Numbered from the stretch's first letter, positions 1-10,547 are shown. The stretch: 64,000 nt of DNA from Synechococcus sp. PCC 6312 (GCF_000316685.1 NC_019680.1:2985407-3049406), one strand, 5' to 3'. The notes: generated by a model not told the origin, from the sequence alone. Numbers and translations: made by a program.

Positions 1-1500
1 TTGCCCATTCTGAATGCGCTCTTACGCCACTCCCAAGGAGATTATCGCGGCTTTCATACTCCCGGCCACCATAGCGGGCAAGGGATTCATCCTGATCTAG
101 CCGATGCCTGGAGAACCGCTGGCCTGCAACTGGACTTATCGGAAATACCTGGCCTGGATAACCTGGCTGCTCCCACCGCGATCATTGCTCAGGCCCAAAA
201 CCTAGCTGCCGAGACCTTTGGAGCCGAAAAGAGTTGGTTTTTAATTAACGGTTCAACAGTGGGCATCAGCGCGGCAATCATGGCCACCTGTGGGCCTGGC
301 GATCGGATACTGGTGCCTCGAACTATCCACCAGTCGGTTTTGAGTGGGATGGTTCTTGCGGGGGCCAAGCCTGTATTTATGACCCCGGAATATGATCCGG
401 TGTGGGGCCTGGCATTTCCCTTGAACCCAGCGCAAATTGAAGCCGCCTTAAGTCATTACCCGAATACAAAAGCAGTTCTGGTCATCTCCCCAACCTATGA
501 AGGCCTTTGTCCTGATTTGGTTCAGATTGCCCAGATTGTTCATCAGCAAAATATTCCCCTCATTGTTGATGAAGCCCACGGCAGCCATTTTCAGTTTCAT
601 CCCCAGTTGCCCATGAGTGCCATCCAGGCCGGGGCCGATGTGGTCATTCAGAGCACCCATAAAACCCTATCTGCCTTGACCCAAGCCGGAATGCTGCATC
701 AACAGGGAAAACGAGTCTCAACAACCCGGATCAGTCAGTGTTTACGAGTTTTGCAGTCCTCTAGCCCCAGTTATTTACTATTAGCATCCCTAGATATAGC
801 CCGCTATCAAATGGCCAGCGAAGGTGAATTGCTATGGGACTCTGTTTTAGGATTGGCAGATTATTTTACTCACGCCTTAACTAGGCTCCCACACTCAATT
901 CAACTATCAGCGGATTCATTACCCTTAGGGATAACTAAAGACCTAACTAGACAAACTCTGGGAACTTGGCCACTGGCAATTACAGGTTATCGGGCCGATG
1001 ACTATTTAGATCAACACCATCACATCACGGCTGAATTACCCACCCTGAATTATTTAACGTTTTTACTGGGCCTGGGACATACCCCTACTGATGTCAATGC
1101 TTTAGTTAAAGGTTGGCAACAATTCATTGAAAATATGGAAAAGAATCACGAACAAACGTATTTATACAGTCAGGAATGGCAAACTCTAAATCAAGTTAGT
1201 CAAGCCTCTTCCTCCCTTGAGCCAATAACAACCCCAATTCTTGACCTCCGAACTGCATTTTTTTCACCCCAAATCAAAGTAACCCAGGCCCAAGCGATCC
1301 ATCAAGTCAGTGCTGAATGGATTTGCCCCTATCCGCCGGGAATTCCTTGGCTCTTTCCAGGTGAACAAATTACGGCAACCATCATTGAGCGACTTCTCGC
1401 AATTCAACAGGCCGGCGGCACGATTACAGGAGCGTCAGACCCCACCCTGCAAACATTGATGGTTACTGAACCCGATCCAGCCTTCGATATCATTCTCTGA
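1..1500 (+). CDS. Orn/Lys/Arg decarboxylase family protein (PLP, fold type I), 5' end at window edge
   Basis: Predicted PLP-dependent basic amino-acid decarboxylase, which removes CO2 from arginine, lysine or ornithine to give a polyamine precursor. The N-terminus carries the family motif FHTPGHHSGQG. The aspartate that contacts PLP is D190 in DEAHGSHF, and the Schiff-base lysine is K221 in STHKT. The C-terminal domain includes PYPPGIPWLFPGE, typical of this family. At about 499 residues it matches the short cyanobacterial/Gram-positive form rather than the 700-residue enterobacterial one. It opens with TTG at the first base of the window, so the true start may lie upstream. Which substrate it uses cannot be read from the sequence. 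Confidence 0.86.
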   Translation: MPILNALLRHSQGDYRGFHTPGHHSGQGIHPDLADAWRTAGLQLDLSEIPGLDNLAAPTAIIAQAQNLAAETFGAEKSWFLINGSTVGISAAIMATCGPGDRILVPRTIHQSVLSGMVLAGAKPVFMTPEYDPVWGLAFPLNPAQIEAALSHYPNTKAVLVISPTYEGLCPDLVQIAQIVHQQNIPLIVDEAHGSHFQFHPQLPMSAIQAGADVVIQSTHKTLSALTQAGMLHQQGKRVSTTRISQCLRVLQSSSPSYLLLASLDIARYQMASEGELLWDSVLGLADYFTHALTRLPHSIQLSADSLPLGITKDLTRQTLGTWPLAITGYRADDYLDQHHHITAELPTLNYLTFLLGLGHTPTDVNALVKGWQQFIENMEKNHEQTYLYSQEWQTLNQVSQASSSLEPITTPILDLRTAFFSPQIKVTQAQAIHQVSAEWICPYPPGIPWLFPGEQITATIIERLLAIQQAGGTITGASDPTLQTLMVTEPDPAFDIIL

Positions 1501-1506
1501 TTCGTA

Positions 1507-1616
1507 ACTATAGCGTTAGGCAGGCTGTTCTGAGGGAGTAGAAATCTTACAAAGACTGCCCATAAAGCATTTTCTGATTTGTCCCAATAAGAGCCCTAAA
1601 TGAGTAATGTTATATC
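1507..1616. repeat. MITE-like 110-bp repeat, copy 1
   Basis: This stretch aligns without gaps over 110 bp to 49202-49311. Both begin ACTATAGCGTTA and share blocks such as CTGTTCTGAG and CCCAATAAGAG. In this copy the right end has decayed (GTTATATC), whereas the other copy ends GGCTATAGT, the inverted repeat of the left end. It lies directly after the decarboxylase stop and before the 3' end of the convergent gene, so it may affect transcript ends. Confidence 0.75.
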
Positions 1617-1620
1617 TAAT

Positions 1621-2781
1621 CTAAGATGTTATTTCCAGTTGTTGAACTGCAAGAACAAGTTCCTGTAAAATAGCCTTCGTTGGTTTTATTTGATTAACTA
1701 AATCTCGTGTAGATCCATCTCCAACTTGTACCGCTTGGGCTAATTCTGGAAGACGTTGTCGCAACCGATTGGCCAGGCCAGACAATTGTTTGTTAGCGTC
1801 AAAGCATTGGTCACCCAACTTATTGATTTCAGACGTAATAAAACTAAAGGAATTAAACTGTCCCCCGGATCGGGCAATAATTAAGCTGGCCTGCAATGCT
1901 AAATGTTTAACTTGGCGACTAATATATTCAATTTCAGATGATGCTTTCTCCATAATGATTAGTTCTTGTTCCAACGTGCCATTAAAGCGGAACACCTGAT
2001 TGAGTTCTTGACTGAGGTTGTTGGCAGAGACTGTTGTGACTTGCAGGGCGATTTGACTTTGCTGTGAAAGTTTCTGAGCAACACTCAATAGTTGATTGTA
2101 TTGATTACGAATATCATTTATTTGACTCAGTAACTCACGGTTTTGATGTTCCAAAATTTGTTGACGATAACGATCTGCCGATCCCTGCTGTTCTAATTGC
2201 GTTTGCAGGGCCTGAAATTTTTCCAAGGTTTCGGCTAATTGACTGGTTAGGTGAATGTTTTCTTGCCGGAGATGACCAATATGAGTATGGAATGTTTGGA
2301 AGATATGGGCCTGCGTCAACAGAAAAGATTGACAATCGAGCAATAAATAATCTTTATTATCAGTTAAAATAATTGGATCTAGTTGACAATGCAATGGACG
2401 AGAAAGAGCCGCCGCAATCACTTCTGATAACAAACTAGTATGGGGAAGAATAGTTGGCTTGTTGTTAAAATCTTCATCTTCTAGTAAGGCTTTAACAGAT
2501 CGTTTATTAAACATATCCCGCCAATAGGGCTTGATCAGTTTTGCAAATAGCTTATTTCTGGGAATAATTCCAATCGGTTGATCAACCTCTAGAACAATGA
2601 TACCGGGTAACTCGGGGCGGGCCTGGAAATAATCCAACATCTCACGACAGGTTACTTCGGCGTTGAGTTGACTTGTGCATGTTGTCAGGAGGGATAAAGC
2701 AGGGGCAGTTGTAAATAATTCGCCAGAGAAATTAGAATTTCCGGCCTGTTCCTGCAACTCTAACACTGTCCCATCCCCCAA
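1621..2781 (-). CDS. CBS-like domain plus methyl-accepting-like coiled-coil protein
   Basis: Soluble protein of 386 residues with no membrane segment. Residues of about 20-150 resemble the degenerate CBS-pair module of cyanobacterial signalling proteins (GIIVLEVDQPIGIIPRNKL, then a second half near DPIILTDNKDYLLL). Residues of about 165-386 are a long Gln/Leu-rich coiled coil. Within it, HLALQASLIIARSGG and the following FITSEINKLGDQ resemble the hairpin tip of methyl-accepting chemotaxis receptors. It could relay a nucleotide or redox signal to a CheA-like partner, but no partner is nearby. The start is TTG with no in-frame ATG close by and no clear ribosome binding site, so the N-terminus is uncertain. 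Confidence 0.6.
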   Translation of the reverse strand: MGDGTVLELQEQAGNSNFSGELFTTAPALSLLTTCTSQLNAEVTCREMLDYFQARPELPGIIVLEVDQPIGIIPRNKLFAKLIKPYWRDMFNKRSVKALLEDEDFNNKPTILPHTSLLSEVIAAALSRPLHCQLDPIILTDNKDYLLLDCQSFLLTQAHIFQTFHTHIGHLRQENIHLTSQLAETLEKFQALQTQLEQQGSADRYRQQILEHQNRELLSQINDIRNQYNQLLSVAQKLSQQSQIALQVTTVSANNLSQELNQVFRFNGTLEQELIIMEKASSEIEYISRQVKHLALQASLIIARSGGQFNSFSFITSEINKLGDQCFDANKQLSGLANRLRQRLPELAQAVQVGDGSTRDLVNQIKPTKAILQELVLAVQQLEITS

Positions 2782-3177
2782 AATTTAATTTAATCAACAG
2801 AGTGATCCGCATTAATAGCCTTTCATTTTCGCTTAAAACCTAACAAGCTAAGGTTAAGTATAAGTAATGTCAAAGTTAAGTACACATCTCAATTCAGTGA
2901 TGAGTAAATGTACTCAAGAAGAAAACAATCCGTTGATAAATAGAGGATAGTAAAAATCAGCTAGAAACCTATGATCAATGAATTACTTGAATTTATTAAG
3001 ACCTGTCAAGATGACGTTTCAAGGCGATATCCCGCGATAGAGAATAGATGTGCTTTAGGTATCCTCAGGATTTAGCCGCAAGTTGAGACAAGTATTTATA
3101 CTATGCAGAGTAATTAAAATAAATCTATTATAGGAAATCAGGGTGCTTGAATTTATTTTTTATAATTTAATACACTA
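2782..3177. other. gene-free stretch
   Basis: AT-rich 396 bp between two minus-strand genes. It should hold the promoter of the CBS/coiled-coil gene and the transcript end of the YifB-like gene. I see no convincing hairpin terminator, small ORF or RNA gene. Confidence 0.5.
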
Positions 3178-4710
3178 TTAAACTCGATCAATCGTGCGGT
3201 ATTGAATCGCTTCAGCCACATGGCTCGGTTGAATCAGATCACTGCCAGCTAAGTCCGCAATTGTCCGGGCCACTTTCAAAATCCGGTCGGTTCCCCTGGC
3301 TGATAATCCCAACTTCCGAATTGCCGTTTCTAATAAATTTCGCGATGTTTCATCCAACTGACACCACTTCCGTAAGTGACGACTCTGCATTTGGGAGTTA
3401 CAGCGCACTTTTTTGTCTTGTTCAAACCGGGCCTGGGCTACTTTGCGGGCAGCTTCGACTCGTTGGCGGACATTTGCTGAAGGTTCTCCCCCAGATTGGC
3501 GGGTAATTTCTTCCGGTTTCAGGCGGCTGACCGTGACTTGTAAATCAATCCGATCCATCAACGGCCCCGATAACTTGGCCCAATATTGTTCCCGTTGTCT
3601 GGGCGAACAGGTACAGGCCTGGACTGGATCCCCAAAATAGCCACAGGGGCAAGGATTGGTGCTGGCTACTAGAGTAAATTGGGCGGGAAACGAGACGGAT
3701 TGGCGGGTGCGAGAAATGGTGACGGCTCCATCTTCTAGGGGCTGGCGCAAAAACTCCAAGACATCGCGCTTAAATTCGGTTAGTTCATCGAGAAAGAGGA
3801 TCCCTTGATGAGCTAAGGAAATTTCTCCCGGCCTGGGATAGCTCCCTCCCCCCACTAGGGCTGGGCCAGAGGCGGAATGATGGGGACTGCGAAAGGGCCG
3901 ATCTTTAATCAATGTGCCCCGTTCTTTAATTAAGCCCGCGACCGAGTGAATTTTAGTCACTTCTAGGGCTTCGTCAAAACTCAAGGGGGGTAAAATTCCC
4001 GGTAAACGTCTCGCCAACATGGTTTTCCCACTCCCTGGCGGGCCAACAAAAACCAAATTATGACCTCCAGCAGCGGCAATTTCTAAGGCTCTGCGGGCAT
4101 GGCTCTGACCTTTGACATCCTGTAAATCTAAATGACTGGTGGGAATTAGTTGGCTGGGAGCTTCGGCTGGATGGGTGAACAACGGGGCCTGGTATTGACT
4201 CGGATCATTGAGAAAATTGGCAACTTCACTCAGATGATTAAAGCCATAGACTTTTAAGCCCGCAACGACTGCAGCCTCGTTGACATTCGCCGCTGGTAAA
4301 ACCAGGCCGGTAATCCCTAACTCTTGTGCCGTGGCCGCAATGGGTAAAACCCCGGCAACTGGCCGTAATGCCCCATCCAGAGATAGCTCTCCCAGAAACA
4401 GATGATCCCCCAATAACTCCCCACTCACCTGTTGCGCCGCTGCCAAAATGCCAATACTAATCGGCAAATCAAAACTGGGCCCTTCTTTTTTTAAATCTGC
4501 TGGACTTAAGTTAACAACAATTCGCCGCATCGGAAAAGCAAACCCAGCATTCCGAATTGCCGCCTTGACCCGTTCTCTAGCTTCCTGCACGGCCGCATCC
4601 GGTAAACCCACCACCACAATGCCCGGTAATCCCCCGGAAACATCCACCTCGACCCCGACCCGCAAGGCTTCAATTCCCAACAGTGACGCACTCCAAACAC
4701 AGGCCAACAT
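3178..4710 (-). CDS. YifB/ComM family Mg-chelatase-like AAA+ ATPase
   Basis: Full-length 510-residue member of the YifB/ComM family. The N-terminal Lon-protease-like domain spans about residues 1-190. The AAA+ domain follows, with Walker A GPPGSGKT at 223-230 and Walker B ILFLDEL. The C-terminal Mg-chelatase domain contains a Cys cluster (NPCPCGYFGDP...CTCS). In naturally transformable bacteria ComM is a hexameric helicase that drives branch migration of incoming single-stranded DNA, so this gene may serve transformation or recombination. The ATG start gives the conserved N-terminus MLACVWSASLLG. It stands alone on the minus strand. Family assignment is secure; the role in this organism is inferred. 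Confidence 0.93.
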   Translation of the reverse strand: MLACVWSASLLGIEALRVGVEVDVSGGLPGIVVVGLPDAAVQEARERVKAAIRNAGFAFPMRRIVVNLSPADLKKEGPSFDLPISIGILAAAQQVSGELLGDHLFLGELSLDGALRPVAGVLPIAATAQELGITGLVLPAANVNEAAVVAGLKVYGFNHLSEVANFLNDPSQYQAPLFTHPAEAPSQLIPTSHLDLQDVKGQSHARRALEIAAAGGHNLVFVGPPGSGKTMLARRLPGILPPLSFDEALEVTKIHSVAGLIKERGTLIKDRPFRSPHHSASGPALVGGGSYPRPGEISLAHQGILFLDELTEFKRDVLEFLRQPLEDGAVTISRTRQSVSFPAQFTLVASTNPCPCGYFGDPVQACTCSPRQREQYWAKLSGPLMDRIDLQVTVSRLKPEEITRQSGGEPSANVRQRVEAARKVAQARFEQDKKVRCNSQMQSRHLRKWCQLDETSRNLLETAIRKLGLSARGTDRILKVARTIADLAGSDLIQPSHVAEAIQYRTIDRV

Positions 4711-4910
4711 AAGTATTTATCTAGGGTTTCAACTGGAATTTATGATTCTGATCGCTTCTCCCGACCTCTACTCTAGTGCTTATTTTTCCATTTGGCTAAA
4801 TTCAACGGCGCGGATATCTCTCAGCAAATCTGAACTTTTTCAAAATCTTGAGAGGGGATTCTCCAGGCCCCGATAAGCTAGTGAATGATGACTTTGGATA
4901 ACGCTCTCCT

Positions 4911-5381
4911 ATGACCTTAGACCCCATAGCCCCGACTTTAGCTCCTGACTCTGAGGCTAGTCTAGAGTTGGGCTTAAATCCGATTGAAATTATTGAAGCC
5001 GTTATTTCTGGCCTGGATCAATCGGGCAATCCCCTCGTCAATCACTCAGACGACAGTTCGATTTGGAAATTTACCTACGGCAGCGCGACTGTTTTTGTTC
5101 AACTCACGGGGATTGGGGCCGATAGTACAATCACCACTTGGTCACCTGTACTGAATTTACCAGTCGCAAATCCTCCTGGCCTGTACGAAAAACTCTTAGA
5201 ACTCAACTGGTTAACGACCCTAGAGGCCCGCTTTGCCATTTTCGAGCACCAAGTGATGATTCTCACCAGTCGGACGTTGGCTGAAATTGGGCCGGGAGAA
5301 ATTGCGCGGGGAATTACCATTGTGGCTAACCTGGCTGATGATTATGACGATGCACTCCAGGCCGAGTTTCCTGCTGCCTAA
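4911..5381 (+). CDS. YbjN domain-containing protein
   Basis: Acidic soluble protein of 156 residues. The core (residues about 25-145) has the YbjN/type III secretion chaperone-like pattern: an N-terminal helix, WKFTYGSATVFVQL, LYEKLLELNWLTTLEARFAI and a closing amphipathic helix. YbjN-domain proteins in cyanobacteria are small, uncharacterised, and probably bind other proteins. Transcribed away from the YifB-like gene across a 200-bp gap that should hold both promoters. The cellular role is unknown. Confidence 0.75.
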   Translation: MTLDPIAPTLAPDSEASLELGLNPIEIIEAVISGLDQSGNPLVNHSDDSSIWKFTYGSATVFVQLTGIGADSTITTWSPVLNLPVANPPGLYEKLLELNWLTTLEARFAIFEHQVMILTSRTLAEIGPGEIARGITIVANLADDYDDALQAEFPAA

Positions 5382-5700
5382 TTTTTTAATGGCGAGATGA
5401 ATAAAGAGAACCGATCCAGCAGTTATTGGAGCAGTGCATCAGCCGCCCAGTTGTATTTAACTCTTTTGAGCGAACAACTCTGATGATCAGGCTGATGGTT
5501 TGGGGCCTGGGGTGAATCGTCAGCAAACTGAGCGGGGTTATCCTCCATTCTGGGAGCACTTTGGGTGTGTCGGGATCGGGAGCAGCTAAGTCCGCTTGAA
5601 ATGTCCTCTATTTTCACTATTGCCGAGCATTTTTAGATATGTTTACGGCTGCTATGATTCTGGCTGATCAACCCAGGATCGATCCTAGGTGTATCAAACT
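5382..5700. other. gene-free stretch with a 12-bp palindrome
   Basis: This 319-bp gap separates the YbjN gene from the 3' end of cysA. A perfect palindrome AGGATCGATCCT lies at 5675-5686, just beyond the cysA stop. It could be a transcript-end hairpin for the minus strand, but no T-run follows. A 64-codon minus-strand frame here shows no family pattern and is not called. Confidence 0.4.
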
Positions 5701-6714
5701 CTAAATTGAGTAATAGAGGGGAAATGCCTTAGACTCTTTCGGCGAAACATGAACCTTTTGCTGGGGTTTCAGTTGCAGTTGATCATAGTTTTCCCGAGAT
5801 AAATGAGCCGTTAACACCTGGCCATCATCCAACGTTAACTCCACCTGAATTTCCCATCCCAAATGAATAATTCGACTAACCCGTGCTGGAGCCGTTATCC
5901 CATTGGGGGATGTTGAAATGAGAATGTCATGGGGACGGAGGAAAATATCACATTGAGGAGCCTCGGCCTGGTGCTTAAATATTCCTGAGGAACTGGGTAA
6001 GACATTGACCGGGCCAATAAAACTCATCACAAACGGACTGGCTGGGTGATCGTAAATTTCCGCCGGAGAACCGACTTGCTCCACTTTGCCCTGATTCATC
6101 ACCACAATTTCATCCGCCACTTCCATCGCTTCTTCTTGGTCGTGGGTGACAAATACAGTGGTGACATGGACTTCATCGTGTAACCGCCGCAACCAGGCCC
6201 GGAGATCTTTCCGCACCTTGGCATCCAAGGCTCCAAAGGGTTCATCCAAGAGTAAGACTTCTGGCTCCACGGCCAATGCCCTAGCCAAAGCGACCCGCTG
6301 CCGTTGCCCGCCGGAAAGTTGGGACGGATAGCGATTACCCAGGCCTCCCAGTTGGACTAATTCCAATAATTCATCCACACGGGCATCAATCTTTGCCTTG
6401 GGGGTTTTGCGTAGTTCCAGGCCAAAAGCAATATTTTTACGGACATTCATGTGCTTAAAGAGAGCGTAATGCTGGAAGACAAAACCAATATTGCGATCCT
6501 GCACACTTTGATGAGTCGCATCCTTACCCGTCAGTAAAATTCGGCCCGTATCAGGAGTTTCTAGGCCCGCAATCAAGCGCAACAGAGTGGATTTGCCAGA
6601 CCCCGACGGCCCCAACAGCGCTACGAGTGAGCCACTGCCAATGGTTAAGTCCACCTGCTGCACAGCCTGGAAACTCCCAAACTGCTTGGAGACGTTTTCA
6701 ATTTGAATGCCCAT
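5701..6714 (-). CDS. cysA: sulfate/thiosulfate ABC transporter ATP-binding protein CysA
   Basis: ATPase subunit of the sulfate/thiosulfate importer. Walker [10 protein letters not shown] is at 35-43, the ABC signature LSGGQ at 133-137, and Walker B LLLDEP at 154-159, followed by the switch histidine in FVTHDQEEA. Residues of about 240-337 form the regulatory beta domain; FLRPHDILI and the wording of the N-terminus ([11 protein letters not shown]) are typical of CysA. The permease and binding-protein genes (cysT, cysW, sbp) are not adjacent, so the ATPase gene is encoded apart. The related molybdate and polyamine ATPases are less likely because of the overall CysA pattern. Confidence 0.85.
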   Translation of the reverse strand: MGIQIENVSKQFGSFQAVQQVDLTIGSGSLVALLGPSGSGKSTLLRLIAGLETPDTGRILLTGKDATHQSVQDRNIGFVFQHYALFKHMNVRKNIAFGLELRKTPKAKIDARVDELLELVQLGGLGNRYPSQLSGGQRQRVALARALAVEPEVLLLDEPFGALDAKVRKDLRAWLRRLHDEVHVTTVFVTHDQEEAMEVADEIVVMNQGKVEQVGSPAEIYDHPASPFVMSFIGPVNVLPSSSGIFKHQAEAPQCDIFLRPHDILISTSPNGITAPARVSRIIHLGWEIQVELTLDDGQVLTAHLSRENYDQLQLKPQQKVHVSPKESKAFPLYYSI

Positions 6715-6872
6715 GACTCCAATGCTTAGCCCTTAAATCCGACTTTCCACATCAAGTTACCGTGGTTTTGGCAATTCGTCAAACATGGAACTGAGGCGTT
6801 GGCAAGGTTGAGACCGCATTTACTGCAACTGGACAATGGCCAATGGGGCCGGGTTTGTAAAAGTCTGGGAGA

Positions 6873-8099
6873 TTAAGGGGTAAACCGGATAAACTTTTTC
6901 TTGCCCACTTGCACAACTTTGCCCAGTAGGTCCTCAATGGCCTGGATCTGCCAATCCACATTGGTGATCTTCTCTCCGTCTAAGCGAACGCCTCCCCCTT
7001 GAATTTGACGGCGAGCTTCACTGCTACTCCCACAGATTGGAATTAAGCCCAAGATATAGAAGAACTTGGCCGGTAAGCTAATCGCTCCTAAGGAAAACTC
7101 AGGAATTAACTCACGATTTTGACTCACTCCAGAGAGGACAATGGCCTCTAGCTCGGCCTGGGTTTGATTGGCAATCTCTGCTCCATGGTACTGAGTCACG
7201 ATTTCTTTGGCCAATAATTTTTGTTTTTGGCGTGGATCATTGGGGAGTTGCTCTAGGGGCAAATTGGTCAATAGCTCAAAATATTGATCAATGACTGCAT
7301 CCGGAACTTTTTCTAGCTTGGAATACATCGAAACAGCATCTTCCCCCAGGCCAACATAGTTTCCCAGGGACTTTGACATTTTCTGCACCCCATCTGTACC
7401 CGGCAAAATCGGCATCAACAGGCCAAACTGTGGCGGCAAGTGAAAATGTCGTTGGAGATCTCGCCCCACGGCAATATTAAACTTTTGATCCGTCCCCCCC
7501 AGTTCCAGATCACTTTGAATCGCCACCGAGTCATAGCCCTGCATCAATGGATAAAGAAACTCATGGAGATAGACAGGTTGCCCTTGGTGATACCGTTCGG
7601 CAAATCCTTCCTTCGCTAACATCTGTCCAACCGTCATTGTGGCTAAAAGCTGACCAATTTTGCTCAGGTTGAGGGATTCGAGCCAAGTGGCGTTGTAGCA
7701 AATCTCCAAACGACCGGGGGTGGCAAAATCCAAAATGGGCCGAACTTGATCCAAGTAACTGGCTACATTAGCGGCAACTTGCCCTGCTGACAACTGGGGA
7801 CGCACCTCCGACTTACCCGTTGGATCCCCAATCTGGGCCGTAAAATTTCCCATAATCAAGACCGCCGTGTGACCCGCATCCTGAAACGCCCGCAGTTTAC
7901 GCAAAACAATACTGTGGCCCAAATGCACCTCTGCCCCAGTCGGATCAATCCCCAACTTAACCCGGAGAGGACGATTAATCTCCTGTATCCATTGCCAAAG
8001 GTTTTCAGCGGATTTTTGAGAATCTGGATTATGGGGGAAAACCTCACTCACTCCCCGTTGTAAGCGACTTAACACATCAGGCCTGGCTAGATTAAGCAT
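6873..8099 (-). CDS. tyrS: tyrosyl-tRNA synthetase
   Basis: Charges tRNA-Tyr in the cytoplasm. Class I signature HLGH is at 59-62 (preceded by [13 protein letters not shown]), and KMSKS is at 240-244. An S4-type RNA-binding domain closes the protein ([17 protein letters not shown]). At 408 residues the length is normal. ATG start; ends close to a short gap before cysA on the same strand. Confidence is high because all catalytic motifs are intact. Confidence 0.96.
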   Translation of the reverse strand: MLNLARPDVLSRLQRGVSEVFPHNPDSQKSAENLWQWIQEINRPLRVKLGIDPTGAEVHLGHSIVLRKLRAFQDAGHTAVLIMGNFTAQIGDPTGKSEVRPQLSAGQVAANVASYLDQVRPILDFATPGRLEICYNATWLESLNLSKIGQLLATMTVGQMLAKEGFAERYHQGQPVYLHEFLYPLMQGYDSVAIQSDLELGGTDQKFNIAVGRDLQRHFHLPPQFGLLMPILPGTDGVQKMSKSLGNYVGLGEDAVSMYSKLEKVPDAVIDQYFELLTNLPLEQLPNDPRQKQKLLAKEIVTQYHGAEIANQTQAELEAIVLSGVSQNRELIPEFSLGAISLPAKFFYILGLIPICGSSSEARRQIQGGGVRLDGEKITNVDWQIQAIEDLLGKVVQVGKKKFIRFTP

Positions 8100-8312
8100 G
8101 AGTCATCACACAAGTAGGAAATACAATAGCAACAGGACAAGGAGTTATTATATTGCGAGCGTAATAATTTAAGTACATTAGGGGCAATTAAGGGGATAAA
8201 TCGCAAATGTTATGCTACCAGAGTAGGCGGAATCACCAACCGGATAAAGTGACAGGCTCCGACCGGCCTGGAACACCCCAGCTATTCCTTATCCCGACCT
8301 TCTAGATTATCT

Positions 8313-10244
8313 TTGATTGGGTCAGTCGACGTGCCAACCAATACCATTAGTCCCAAAAGCCAAACCAGGCCTGCCCTGAGCGGGTTTTCTAAATCGGTTC
8401 TCCAGGTGGCAGGACAAACCGCATTACTGGTGGCCATGGTCGGTAGCGCAGTGGTAGCTGGAGGTTTACTCGGCCTGGCCATTAGCTTTCGGAACTTACC
8501 CGATGTCCGGAGTCTGCGCGGCTATATTCCCAGCGAAACAACCCACATTTACGATGTTAACGGGACATTACTCCTGAGCCTGCATGATGAAGAGAATCGG
8601 GAAGTCGTCCCCCTCAATGAAATTTCTCCACATCTGATTCGGGCTGTGATTGCCTTTGAGGATAGTCATTTTTATCAACATCATGGCATTAACCCGGTTG
8701 GGATTGGGCGGGCGTTAGTGACGAACTTAACCGCTGGGCGAACCATGGAAGGGGGATCAACCCTAACGATGCAGCTCGTTAAAAACCTCTTCTTAACCCC
8801 AGAACGGGCCCTGGGGCGGAAGGTTTCCGAAGCCGTTTTAGCTCTGCGCCTTGAGCAAATATTTGATAAGCAACAGATTCTGGAGATGTACCTGAACCAA
8901 GTCTATTGGGGGCATAATACTTACGGGGTACAAACAGCCGCCCGTAGCTATTTCAACAAACCTGCGGCTGACTTAACCCTTGCTGAAGCGGCCATGATGG
9001 CGGGCATTATCCAGGCCCCAGAAGCTTTTAGTCCCTTTATAGATTTTAAAACCGCCAAACAGCGTCAGGGATTGGTCTTAGAGCGGATGCAGGAGTTGGG
9101 CTGGATTACCCCTCAAGAGGCAGCCGTAGCCCGGAACCAAAACATTCAGCTTGGAGAAATCACCTCCTTTAGCGGTAGCCGCAGCCCCTACATTACCGAC
9201 ACTGTGATGCAGGAACTCAGCCAGCGGTTTGGGCGAGAAGCGGTGATTAAGGGAGGAATGCGCGTCCAAACAACTTTTGACCTCAAAACCCAAGAAATCG
9301 CCGAAAAAGTGGTTAAAAATGCAGCTAAACGCCTAGCCGGAGTTCGGGCCGAGCAAATGGCTTTAGTGGCGGTCGATCCCCGCACCCACTACATTAAGGC
9401 AGTTGTTGGTGGGGTAGATTATCAGAAAAGTCAGTTTAATCGTGCCACCCAGGCCATGCGCCAACCGGGTTCTGCCTTTAAGCCCTTTGTCTATTACCAG
9501 GCCTTTGCCAGTGGCCGTTATACCCCAGACTCTTCCATTACCGATTCTCCAGTCACCTATCGGGATGGCGGTGAAGTTTACAGCCCCCAAAATTATGATC
9601 GGAGCTTCTCTGGTTCCATGTCTATTCGTGCCGCTCTGGCTTCTTCGCGCAACATTCCCGCGGTTGTTTTAGGGCAACAGGTGGGGATCAATAAAGTCAT
9701 TGAAACCTGTCGAATTCTGGGAATTAGAAGCCCCATGCTCCCCGTGATTTCCTTACCCCTTGGGGCGGTGGACTTAACCCCCCTAGAAATTACCAGTGCC
9801 TATGCCACATTTGCCAATAACGGCTGGCAGTCGGAAACGACATCTATTGTCCAAATTACTGACAATACCGGCCATCTCCTCCTTGACAATACCCCCCGTC
9901 CCAAATTAGTCCTTGACCCTTGGGCCGCCGCTGCCCTCAACAATGCCATGCAAAGCGTCATTACTAGCGGAACAGGGACAGGGGCGGCGATTGGACGACC
10001 TGCGGCCGGCAAAACTGGCACAACCTCCTCGGAACGGGATATTTGGTTTGTCGGGTATGTACCGCAATTAGCAACCGCTGTTTGGGCCGGAAACGATAAC
10101 TATGCGCCACTGGGCAAGGGAGCGACAGGTGGGGGGATGATGGCTCCGATTTGGCGGGAGTTTATGTCCCAGGCCCTCAAAGATATTCCAGTAAAATCCT
10201 TTGCGCCAATGTCCGAATTTACCCGCCCCAAACCCAATAAATAA
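8313..10244 (+). CDS. class A penicillin-binding protein (PBP1A family)
   Basis: Bifunctional peptidoglycan synthase, inner-membrane anchored with periplasmic domains. A transmembrane helix lies near residues 30-55 (ALLVAMVGSAVVAGGLLGLAI). The glycosyltransferase (GT51) domain follows with the catalytic region FEDSHFYQHHG and the EGGSTLTMQLVKN motif. The transpeptidase domain has the active serine S387 in PGSAFKPF, an SRN triad (SSRNIP), and KTGT near the end. At 643 residues it is a normal class A PBP. The frame can begin with TTG at 8313 or GTG at 8331; neither has a strong ribosome binding site, so the start is uncertain by six codons. Confidence 0.93.
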   Translation: MIGSVDVPTNTISPKSQTRPALSGFSKSVLQVAGQTALLVAMVGSAVVAGGLLGLAISFRNLPDVRSLRGYIPSETTHIYDVNGTLLLSLHDEENREVVPLNEISPHLIRAVIAFEDSHFYQHHGINPVGIGRALVTNLTAGRTMEGGSTLTMQLVKNLFLTPERALGRKVSEAVLALRLEQIFDKQQILEMYLNQVYWGHNTYGVQTAARSYFNKPAADLTLAEAAMMAGIIQAPEAFSPFIDFKTAKQRQGLVLERMQELGWITPQEAAVARNQNIQLGEITSFSGSRSPYITDTVMQELSQRFGREAVIKGGMRVQTTFDLKTQEIAEKVVKNAAKRLAGVRAEQMALVAVDPRTHYIKAVVGGVDYQKSQFNRATQAMRQPGSAFKPFVYYQAFASGRYTPDSSITDSPVTYRDGGEVYSPQNYDRSFSGSMSIRAALASSRNIPAVVLGQQVGINKVIETCRILGIRSPMLPVISLPLGAVDLTPLEITSAYATFANNGWQSETTSIVQITDNTGHLLLDNTPRPKLVLDPWAAAALNNAMQSVITSGTGTGAAIGRPAAGKTGTTSSERDIWFVGYVPQLATAVWAGNDNYAPLGKGATGGGMMAPIWREFMSQALKDIPVKSFAPMSEFTRPKPNK

Positions 10245-10439
10245 TTAGAGGTTTAATATCCAGCCCTTGCGGAGAACGGGCCTAAAAATATCCCTTAGCC
10301 TCAGTGAAGTAAGAGTGAATCAACTCCAAAGCAAAGGGAATTTAACCTAAATTTATTTTTATGAGATACCCAGAGGGTTAAACCAGATTTTCCAAGCATG
10401 ATCATACCTAGAGGACTCAGGTTAGGACTCTGAAAATCC

Positions 10440-10547
10440 CTAGTTTTTTTGCTGGGCCTCGGTTTGCACAAAGAGAATAATCAAAAACACTGTCGGTACG
10501 AGGACGAACAAGGCAGTCGCAACCAGGCCTAAATCATTAACTTCCAT
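10440..10547 (-). CDS. psbM: photosystem II reaction centre protein M
   Basis: Encodes a 35-residue single-helix subunit of photosystem II at the dimer interface in the thylakoid membrane. The translation begins [18 protein letters not shown] and ends [10 protein letters not shown], with one hydrophobic helix, as in known PsbM. An AGGGAGG ribosome binding site sits just upstream of the ATG (complement of 10557-10563). It lies downstream of a ferredoxin gene on the same strand and back-to-back with psbB, so this is a small photosystem cluster. Confidence 0.95.
   Translation of the reverse strand: MEVNDLGLVATALFVLVPTVFLIILFVQTEAQQKN

Noticed and set aside
5423-5617. 64-codon minus-strand frame after the YbjN gene
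   Set aside because: Composition is Ser/His/Gln-rich and resembles no family.
10245-10439. Weak hairpin after the class A PBP gene (GCCC...GGGC near 10265)
   Set aside because: Stem of four to five pairs and no strong T-run.
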